In this document: positions 56,334 to 64,000 of the stretch, piece by piece
Layout of the letters: every line of letters starts with the position of its first letter
Numbering within the stretch: the stretch's first letter is position 1
DNA from: Eudorina sp. 2006-703-Eu-15
Lineage: Eukaryota; Chlorophyta; Chlorophyceae; Chlamydomonadales; Volvocaceae
Length of the DNA stretch: 64,000 nt
Assembly: GCA_003117195.1 (NCBI GenBank)
Contig: BDSI01000165.1
Location: 98,910 to 162,909, forward strand
Direction of reading: 5' to 3'
Notes under the pieces: model-generated
The model's database searches: none
Seen by the model: only the letters and a program-made list of their open reading frames with translations
What the model was told of the DNA's origin: nothing
Made by a program: the position numbers and the translations under genes

Positions 56334-57468
56334 ATGCGACAACACTGGATAAAAAAGCTCGACGGCTTGCCGGACCTGAGCTTGGATGAGAAGGCTCGCG
56401 CTCGCGTATTAATTCTTTCGAAGCTACGAGAAGATCGGGACGCTTATTTGGAAGGCTCGTACGCAGCAGCAACAGCAAGCGTCAGGGCCCTCCTAAGTAT
56501 CAACGGTGAGTCTTCTGCGTCGAAACCCATGAACCAAACTTCTTCTCATATCCAATACATTCTGTTGCTCGCGCTGTGCGTGTACATGTACAGCTGGGAA
56601 ATTGGTGGGATGGAGGAAGGGGTCCTTCAGCAGCAACAGCAGCGCCGGCCGGCAAAGTGAAAGCAATCTGGGAACAGTGGGTACATGGGGCATTGGAAAG
56701 CTCACGCCCACATCCAGCGCCAGCCGCATCTCCCTCCCGCGACCACCCGGCGACGGAACGCAACTCCCCGCGACCCCGTCCTTCATCGACGGCCCCGAGC
56801 CCTCCGGCGAGGTGCCCAACATCCATCCCTGGGCCGGGGACATCTACTACCAGCGAACACGGAGGCCTACAGAGCCCGCCGACCAGCCGGCCAACCAGCC
56901 GGCCGAGACGACGGGTGGGCCGGGGGGCGAAACCGTGGAGTTCGTTATGGTCGTCGCCAACTTCGGCACCAACGGGACTATCGCGGTCCGAGTGCGGCCC
57001 AAGCAGCTGAGTGTCTCGGTGCCCGACTCGGCCCCGGGGGTTACCTGGCTGTTACCTGACCCGGAGGAGAGCCTGGGGCCGCTGCGGGCGCGGTGGCGGC
57101 GGGGCGGCTTCCAGGCCCGGGAGGTCTTCCGGTGGAGGGGGCAGCAGGGGCCACCCGCGGAATGGAAGCTGTGGAACGGCAAGCCCAAGCGGGTCGGCAG
57201 CGCAACCGCAACGCCGCCGGAGCGGGCGGCTTCGTCGGAGCAGCAGCCGGTTCAGCAGTGTGCCCAGCCGCTTCAACCTGACCGGCCCGGGGGAGGACCT
57301 TCTCAGTCGGACGAGTCTGCGCAACCGGCTCAGCCTGCCCAGCATGCCCAGCAATCAGAGCAATCAGAACAGCCAGGGCAGGCCGGTCAGACTTTACGAC
57401 CACGCTGCGAGGGCGCGACAGACCCGGGAGGGGACCCTGAGGCGGGAGTCGGCAATCTGAAGCAATGA
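56334..57468 (+). CDS. Uncharacterised two-exon protein, family member C
   Basis: Third member of the unrecognised family and the most diverged. Exons 56334-56505 and 56594-57468 join in phase 1, 348 residues. Exon 1 (57 residues): HWIKKLDGLPDLSLDEKARA, ILSKLREDRDAYLEG, then a weaker end (VRALLSIN). Exon 2: linker, HPWAGDIYYQ, EFVMVVANFGTNGTIAVRVR, LLPDPEESLGPL, VFRWRGQQ and AEWKLWNGKP; after that a Gln/Pro/Ser-rich tail of about 90 residues that A and B lack. The VRHLSALP block is missing. The acceptor at 56593 was chosen because it is the one that keeps phase 1 and the downstream frame. No signal peptide or membrane helix. Function unknown. Confidence 0.8.
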
Positions 57469-57480
57469 TGCGGGTTGCTG

Positions 57481-57485
57481 TGTAA
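57481..57485 (+). terminator. Candidate TGTAA polyadenylation signal for member C
   Basis: TGTAA lies 13 bases after the stop codon, which would give a very short 3' UTR. It is embedded in a TTG-rich tandem repeat, so chance occurrence is possible. Confidence 0.4.
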
Positions 57486-57550
57486 TGGTTGTTGGTTGCC
57501 AGTTGCTGGTTGTTGGTTGCCAGTTGCTGATTGGCGGTTGTTGGTTGCGG
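57486..57550. repeat. TTGTTGGTTGCCAG tandem repeat
   Basis: About three copies of a 20-21 bp unit containing GGTTGTTGGTTGCCAGTTGC just past the stop of family member C. Confidence 0.85.
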
Positions 57551-60309
57551 GTTTGCTTTTGCCCGGTCGCCCTGGCCCCAGGGTTGTGTGATTGGCATGT
57601 GCCAATGGAGGCTAGTTGTTAATTGGTGGTTCAAATGAAAAGAAAAAGAACGAACCCGGGCACACCCGGGCACACCCAGAAATACTCAGCATACTTACGT
57701 GGTGAGGTACCTGCCCTGCGCGCAGTGGAAGAACAGAGACTGCGCGCGGGCGCGCAGCGGCGGCTGGTGGTTGTGGAGGCTGGCGAGGCTTTGGTAACTA
57801 CGGTGGTTGCGGAAAGCGACCTATCGCCAGACGGCTTGAGCGACCTGTGACAAGTGCCGCACGGCTGCATCCATCCCTCCCTACGTCTAGAACACATACA
57901 TTCTCGCGCACATCGCCACATCGTGTGTGCGCCCGCGAGGGACCTGTCTTTTTGGTTTTGTGGGGTGTGTCGGGTCCTTGGTTGTGTTGGTGGTTTGTTG
58001 GACCGCGCCGCGATAACATCATTGGCATCAGCATCGCCCGAGGGGAGCCGCACTATGGGTGTGGCGGTGCGGCGGGGCCGATGGGTGAGGACGACGTGGG
58101 CAGCGGACGATGAGGGCGGCGTGGGGCGGCCGGTTTGGGGTCCGTTGCACAGCGCTGCTGTACTGTTAGTGCGCGGGTGTCCTCTGCCGGGCAGGCAGGG
58201 CGGCCCCGCTCTGGAGGGCGGTCGGCAGCGTCACCACGTACGGAAGATACGGTTGAGCCGTTGCTTTCTTATACGCCTCGACCGGTGCACTGTATCCCTC
58301 CACCGCACGCTTATACCTTGAAGCTCGAACCTCGAAGGCGCAACTCGTTGCTGTTTTGGTACGATAACCTTTGGTTGGTTTACCATTGGCATTGGCACTT
58401 GTTGCTATCGCGTTGGGGCGTCTGCAGACAGACGAGGAGTGGACATGCAAGCAACCACAGCACTGGACCGCGCTGGAGGGGCTGGGGGCCGTTCAGGCCG
58501 CGCCGGTACGACAACACTTGCGTGTCGTACCGGTCCAGCTTCGTACAATGCGGTGGTTTTAACGACGGCGTTGGTCTTGTAGTGGCAGTGAAGTGCGGCA
58601 GCTGGGTGTCCGGCGGCCCCGGGGTCGTGATGGTGGTGGCGAGGGCGAGGGCCGCGGGACTGTCGGGACTGGTGTGCAACTGGTTCATTCTTGACGGGCG
58701 TTGACGCTGAAGAAATTCAGTCGCTGAGATGCATTCTGTTGTTGCATGATCGGAAGGATGCATTAATGAATTAATGAATGGCGGGTTTGGCGGGTTGCAG
58801 CGATGCATGACCCTACCTACATCTGCCTGCTTGCGGCAGATTTTGATCGTTGGTATCGTTGGTATCGTTGAACCGTTTGGGATGGGCTTGGGGAAGAATC
58901 AGGGAAGCACTTGCTGACGTGGCCGACATGTGCGCACATAGCATGACCTGACACGGCCGCCATAACCTGCAGCAACGATGCAACGTGATCGAGATCGCGG
59001 CTGATACGCGACATCATCCCTGCATTTGATATTTTTCAGATGGCTCTGTTCGACCGGGAGCACCGTTGCGCGGTCCCCGATGCAACGGTGCGTCACTGGA
59101 CCGCTCGCCTGTGTGGTCGTGTACCCCTGTGGGGGGTTACGATGGTGCGAATCGTACGACGACGACGACGACGTTGCCGGCATATGAGGGTGCTGCTGCA
59201 GTACGACGCGGATGAGTTGTATCGTATACGTTGTATCGTACATGGGTTGCGGACACCGAAGTGCTAGGCAGCCAGTGGAGTGGAGGCAGCCAGCGACACG
59301 GGCAGCGAAAGCTGCACCTGTCGTGTCTGCCAGGGGTTCTGCACACTGGCGTACATTTGAACTGCGTCGAGCTTATGGTTTAAATTGTGTTCGGGAGGCT
59401 AACCAAACCGTTCCGCTGGCCCGTGTCGTCGGCCTCCATGTAGTGAGGCTGCATGTCCCCCTGTCTCTTGTCTCGCTAGCCGCCGCACCCTCGCGTGCCG
59501 CCAACCACCCATCGCACTTACCTAACACCACCCCCAATTGCTCATCAAGCCCAACACAGCCTCACCGAACCAGACTCGAGGTCCCTCCGGGTCGCAGCTG
59601 CTCAGGGGGGTTGCGGTTAGTTGCCAGAGGTAACGGTCACGCGCGGTGTACGGCACCGTGACTAACTACCACTAACTACCAGTATAACAGGGCTCCCCTG
59701 TGTAGGTGGATGGAAGGGCTCCCCCGATGGTGCAGCCGCCACCGCCCGCCCCCAGTCCGCCGTAACACCCGCGCGCCGCCCTGTGCTGTCGTACGACCTC
59801 CTTGCACACGTGCACTCTCTCACGCTCTCTCCTCTCGCACAGCTCTCTCGGGTTTGCTCGCTGAGCACACTCTCTCCTGTCTCCTGTGTTGTCCCTGCAC
59901 AATCTCTTGCCGTGCGCCCGCTGGCACTCGCCGGCAGGTCCCCAACCCCGCACGCGCCACCATCAGCCTGTCGAAACTTTTCGATGCCTACGATTGAACA
60001 GGTTCACAAGCAACTATGGTGGCGTCCACATTTCGACAAGTCCGACAGCTGCTGGTCGATTCGATACACCGCCGCGGCCATGCGATTTGGGAAATGCGAA
60101 CCGCAGGGGACAGCGAGGCAGATGCCCCCCTGGGGGCCGCGGATGGCCGCCGCATGCGCTGTGTGTGTGGGGGCGTGCGCTCCCCCCACCGAGGGGTATC
60201 TGGACCCCGGTATGCCCCACCCACCCAGTGTCCTCCCCCCGCCGAGCCGCCGTGTCCTTCCAGGGGCAGCCACCCCTCTCCCCTCCCCTCCCCTCCCCTT
60301 CCCTCTGCC
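57551..60309. other. Gene-free interval before the deacetylase 3' end
   Basis: No gene recognised. It includes an A-rich GAACGAACCCGGGC motif at 57641-57678 that recurs elsewhere in the window. The right-hand part may be the 3' UTR of the deacetylase. Confidence 0.5.
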
Positions 60310-60912
60310 TCACTCGGCCCTCGCTGCCGCCGCCTCCTCCCCCGCCACCCGCTCCCTCAGCCGCTGCAACACCCCCTCCGCGGCCCGCACCACCGCCTCC
60401 TGGTGCGGCTGCAGCTCCTGGTAGCCCCAGCAGCTCACCTCACCCAGCCAGGGGTCCTGGAGCAGGGGGACAGGGGCCAGGGGACAGGGAATCCAGGGGG
60501 GGGGGAGGAAGTAGGGGAGGGGAGAGAAAGTGACTTGAGCTGTGTGTTTGCCTTGGTTGGCGTCCCCCCCTCCCCCCAGCACGGGTCGCTCCAAACGCCG
60601 CAACATCTCCACTGAAGGGGATCTTCAACCTCTGGGCCGCCATGCAGCCAGGGTCACCGCACCCCCCTCTCCTCAACCCTTCCCTGACCCGCGGAGACGG
60701 GCAGGCAGGCAGGCAGGCAGGCAGGCAGGCGGGGGTAGCCCGCGACCCCTGACACACGCACCTTGACCTCCGTCTTCTCGCCGCTCATGGCCTCCAGGGC
60801 CGCCAGTCCGCAGAAGGGCACGTACAGCTCGCTGTAGCCGCCCTCGTGCAGCGCCACAAGCCGGCCCCCGCACAGCGCCTCCGCGGCCCCCACCAGCTGC
60901 GACATCATCCAC
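60310..60912 (-). CDS. Histone deacetylase, class II type, last two exons (partial)
   Basis: C-terminal part of a zinc-dependent deacetylase (arginase/deacetylase fold), which removes acetyl groups from lysines of histones or other proteins. Exons on the minus strand: 60912-60762 (entering in phase 2) and 60456-60310. Visible: WMMSQLVGAAEALCGGRLVA, LHEGGYSELYVPFCGLA and LEAMSGEKTEV, then DPWLGEVSCWGYQELQPHQE and a helical end. The Tyr of EGGY corresponds to the active-site Tyr of the family, and VPFCGLA fits plant class II members such as the HDA8/HDA14 type. The N-terminal three quarters, with the zinc ligands, is not present upstream as far as the window edge; instead a reverse transcriptase on the opposite strand begins about 200 bases away. 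Either a long intron contains it, or the gene is broken. Confidence 0.82.
60704..60730. repeat. (GGCA)n repeat in a deacetylase intron
   Basis: Seven GGCA units between the two deacetylase exons. Confidence 0.9.
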
Positions 60913-60934
60913 CTGACATCAACATCGCGTCAGC

Positions 60935-60937
<3 letters not shown>

Positions 60938-60967
<30 letters not shown>

Positions 60968-60980
60968 CAGCAGCGGCAGC
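60938..60980. repeat. (CAG)n microsatellite
   Basis: About fourteen CAG units, partly interrupted by CGG, immediately upstream of the deacetylase exon and before the reverse transcriptase frame. Confidence 0.9.
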
Positions 60981-61124
60981 AGGGGGGAGGGGGGGAATGT
61001 TGACGCGGAGGCAGGGAGAGGGGGACGGGACAAGGAGCCCGCTGGTCAGGGCCGCGTCGCCGCGCTTGTGACGTGCACCGAGGCGGCTGACGCGGCGGAC
61101 CGAGGGGGGTAGAGGAACGGGCGG

Positions 61125-64000
61125 TTGCGGGTGGTGGGCACACTCTGCCCCGCCCCGCCTGAGGTCCGAGCTGCGGTCCCTCCCTCCGAGGCCGCCTCCC
61201 TCCGCGGCCACCTCCCTCGCCTCGGTCCCTTCCCTTGCCGGTTGCCGCCCTCTCAGGTGCCCCTCACCCAAGCTGCTCGCCCTCAGCCCGCCTCAGCCCG
61301 CCCCCCCGGCCCCGGCGCCGCCAACCCGCAATCCAGCCACCCAGCCACCCAGCCACCGCGCTGCACCGCATACACCCTAGACCTCCTCGCCCTCCCCCAC
61401 CTACACCCCTTCCCCCTCCCCGTCGCCGCCGACCTCCCCAACGTCCCCTTCGGCGCCGGTGCCCTCCCGCCTGCCGCCGGCGAACATCGCAAGCGCTGGT
61501 ATGCATGCCGCGACATCCGGCGCCGCCTCCTACACCTACGAGACCTCTGGCAGGCCCATGGCCCCCTTCCCACCTCCACCTTCCACGCCTACCACATCCG
61601 CACCCTCCATCTCCTCCACGCCTACGCCACCCACTTCCCCGCCGCCCATTTCAGCCTACAACCGGAGTTCCTGGCCGCCCTCATCGTCCCCCTCGCCACC
61701 GCCATCGACGCCCGCACGCGCCGCGCCGGGCCCCCTGACCTCTCCGCCAAGCTGTGGTTGCCCAACGCGCTGCGCCAGCTCCTCCCCGTCACCGCCGTCC
61801 ACGCGGCCCTGCAAGACCCTGCCGTTGCCTCCGCCCTCCCCCTCGGCACCCCCCGCCCCGCCCTCCACTGGACCGCCGGCGTCCCGCTGCACCGCCTCTT
61901 CTGCAACTACGCCCATATGGCCCGCAATCTCACCCACGCCGATTATGCCCGCCTCGTCGACCCCGCTCGCCCCTGCGCCTGCCACCGCTTCCCCGCCCTC
62001 TGTCCCCCCGGCATCCCCCACGTCATGTCCACCGTCCCCTACACCGCCCTACCGCCTGCTCTGGCGCCGTTCTGGGACAAAGGCGCCCGCTACCGACCCC
62101 ACCAGCCCGTCCCCGCCCGGGCCGCCCTCCTCGCTGACGTACGTGTCCACGCCCACACCTACGCCACTCGCCTGGCCGCCCGCTCCGGGCTGTCCGGCGC
62201 CGCCTACCCCGCGTGGGTCGACGCCTTCGTCGCCGCCATCGGCCGCGCCATTGATGCCCACGCCGGCACATACCGCTTCGACTGGCCCGTCCTATCTGCT
62301 GCCGACCTCACCGCCCTCCGCCGCGCCGCCCGCGGCTTCATCATCACCGTCACCGACAAAAGCTCCGCTACCTTTCAGCTCGTGTGCGCCAAGCTCTACG
62401 CCGAGAAATGTATGCGCGACCTGCACCTTCACGACACCTTCGCCGTCCCGCCCTCGCCCCCCGCCCACGCCCCCGGCGCCGCCCCGCCACCTCCGCCCCC
62501 TCCCGTCGTCGCTCCCGCCCCGCCTCCGTTCCCCGCCGTCGCCGCCCGCAGCCGCCCGCCCCCCCACCCCCACCCCCTCCCCCCGTCGCTCCCGCACCAC
62601 CTCCGTTGCCCGCCGTCGCCATCTCGCCGCTGCCCGCTCCCCCACCCCCACCTCCACCCCCTCCCCCCGTCGCTCCCGCACCGCCCACCCCCGACGCCGC
62701 TCCCGCTGCCCCGACCGCCGCCCCCCCCGCCCCCGACGCCGCCGCCGCCGGGCCCCCAGACACCGCCGACTCCCCCCGATACTACCAGCCCACCACCGCC
62801 GCCGCGATGCACGAACACTTCCAACACCACAACGCCCGCCTCGCACCCTGGCAGCTCTCCCTCGACGCCCACCGCCCACCCGCCTACTACGCCGGCACCC
62901 TCAAAATGCACAAGTCGCCCCCGACCATGCGCTTCCTTGCGTGCTCCCAAGCCTGCCCCGCCACCGCGCTCAGCGACCTCGTCACCGCCGTCTTGCGCGC
63001 CGCCGTCCCCTCCTTCGATGCCCTCTGGCGCGACCGCCTTCCCGGCACGCAACCCTGGATGTGCTTCTCCTCCCGCGCCGTCACCCGCCTCGTCGACACC
63101 TTCAACGCACGGCAGTACGTCGCCCGGGGCGCCACCGGCGGCCCACCGCCGCTCGCCTTCGACTTCGAACGCCTCTACACCAACCTTCCCCACGCCCTGC
63201 TCCGCACCGCCCTGCGCGACCTCCTCGCCGCTTGCCTTGCCGCCACCCCCTACATCCGCGTCACCACCACCGACCCACCGCCCCACCGCCCTAACGACAA
63301 GCCTCGCCACACCGTCACCTTCCACGCCGCCTCCCCTGGCCCCCGCTGTCGGATCCGGGACCGCACCGCCACCCGCGTCTTTACCCTCACCGACTTCCAG
63401 CTCGTCCTCGACTCCCTTCTCGTCTCCACCTTCATCGCCTTCGGCCCCGCGCTGGTCCGCCAGGTCAAGGGCATCCCCATGGGTATCTCCGCCGCCCCCT
63501 TCATCGCTAACCTGTTCCTCGCCTGGTATGAATACTGCTTCCTGCTGCAACGCCACCAACCCCACGTCACCCCAGCCGAGAAAGCTATCCTGACCCGTTT
63601 CCAGTACTCCCTCCGCTATCTCGATGACCTCCTCTCCCTGCACAACCCCTATATCGGCGCCTACCTCTCCCGCGCCACGGTTACTGGCAACCTCCACGGC
63701 GTCTACCCGCCCGAGCTCTCCGTCACCCCGCAACGCCATGACCACCTCCCCGCCGGCTCCATCCCCTTCCTGGACATCCTCCTCGTTCACAGCCCCCACG
63801 CTGGCCGCCGCCGCTACCTCACCCAACTTTACGACAAACGCGTGCAACCCGCCTTCGCCAGCGTCCGCCTCTCCCGCTTTGTCGCCCGCGACTCCAACGT
63901 CAACGAGGCCTGCAAGCGCAACATCTTCACGGGCCAGTTCCACCGCCTTCGGCGGGTCATCTCCTGCCCCGATAATTTCTGTGCCGAAATCGCCCTCCTC
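61125..64000 (+). mobile_element. Reverse transcriptase of a retroelement, 3' truncated by window, one frameshift
   Basis: Copies element RNA into DNA. The N-terminal half is read in one frame from 61125 (the first well-conserved part begins near 61500, WYACRDIRRRLLHLRDLW) to about 62560; the catalytic half is in another frame from there to 64000. RT motifs visible: DKSSATFQLVCAKLY, LKMHKSPPTMRF, motif A FDFERLYTNLP with its Asp, GIPMGISAAPFIANLF, the catalytic RYLDDLLSL, PFLDILLV and LYDKR. The set LYTNLP, GIPMG, LDD, LYDKR resembles Penelope-like and related RTs found in animals and protists rather than LTR or L1 elements. No endonuclease is seen before the window ends. Start codon uncertain. 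Whether the frameshift is real decides if the copy is active. Confidence 0.8.
62445..62760 (+). repeat. Proline-tract tandem units spanning the RT frameshift
   Basis: Three ~70-75 bp units each encode a version of VAPAPPP followed by PAVA or DAA. The first is read in the upstream frame, the second and third in the downstream frame. The shift therefore falls between units one and two, near 62550-62590, beside C homopolymers. Confidence 0.75.

Noticed and set aside
61459..63294. Long Pro/Arg/Ser reading frame of 611 codons overlapping the RT
   Set aside because: It is the shadow of the RT in another frame; RT motifs are in the other two frames.
62429..63943. 504-codon minus-strand frame, Gly/Glu/Val-rich
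   Set aside because: Antisense shadow of the RT catalytic half caused by its GC-rich third codon positions.

Overview
This is nuclear DNA from a eukaryote, most likely a green alga of the Chlamydomonas/Volvox (volvocine) group. The evidence is many short exons with GT-AG introns, GC-rich introns full of simple repeats, TGTAA-type polyadenylation signals, a Pro-rich-stalk receptor kinase of the type volvocine algae have in numbers, and a plant-type membrane-anchored hexokinase. There are no bacterial operons, ribosome binding sites, CRISPR arrays or tRNAs that I can see. All gene models below were assembled by hand from splice sites, reading-frame phase and protein similarity remembered from families; none was checked against transcripts. 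|| Layout. 1-5080: GC-rich low-complexity DNA with no gene I can support. 5081-7073 (-): PHO80/P-type cyclin, 4 exons. 8767-20427 (-): a 1121-residue receptor-like protein kinase in 15 exons (signal peptide, beta-rich ectodomain, Pro-rich stalk, one membrane helix, TKL-like kinase domain). 22541-23454 (+): DAD1, a subunit of oligosaccharyltransferase. 24162-27038: two diverged copies of a dispersed repeat, one split by a ~495-bp insertion. 27261-29450 (-): gankyrin/PSMD10-type ankyrin protein, 229 aa. 30381-33327 (+): hexokinase, 568 aa. 36526-37604, 51205-53168 and 56334-57468 (all +): three members of a family I do not recognise, with the same two-exon, phase-1 structure. 41070-48306 (-): an 864-residue P-loop NTPase of unknown role, lying among the three family members. 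60310-60912 (-): the last two exons of a class II-type histone deacetylase. 61125-64000 (+): a reverse transcriptase running off the window, with a frameshift in a proline tract. || How the genes relate. The cyclin, DAD1, gankyrin and hexokinase are housekeeping genes in separate pathways: phosphate/cell-cycle CDK control, N-glycosylation in the ER, 26S proteasome assembly and glycolysis. The receptor kinase would pass an outside signal to the cytoplasm. The least familiar part is 36.5-57.5 kb, where a lineage-type three-gene family surrounds an unfamiliar ATPase. The reverse transcriptase lies antisense to, and directly upstream of, the deacetylase 3' exons, so it either sits in a deacetylase intron or has cut the gene off.
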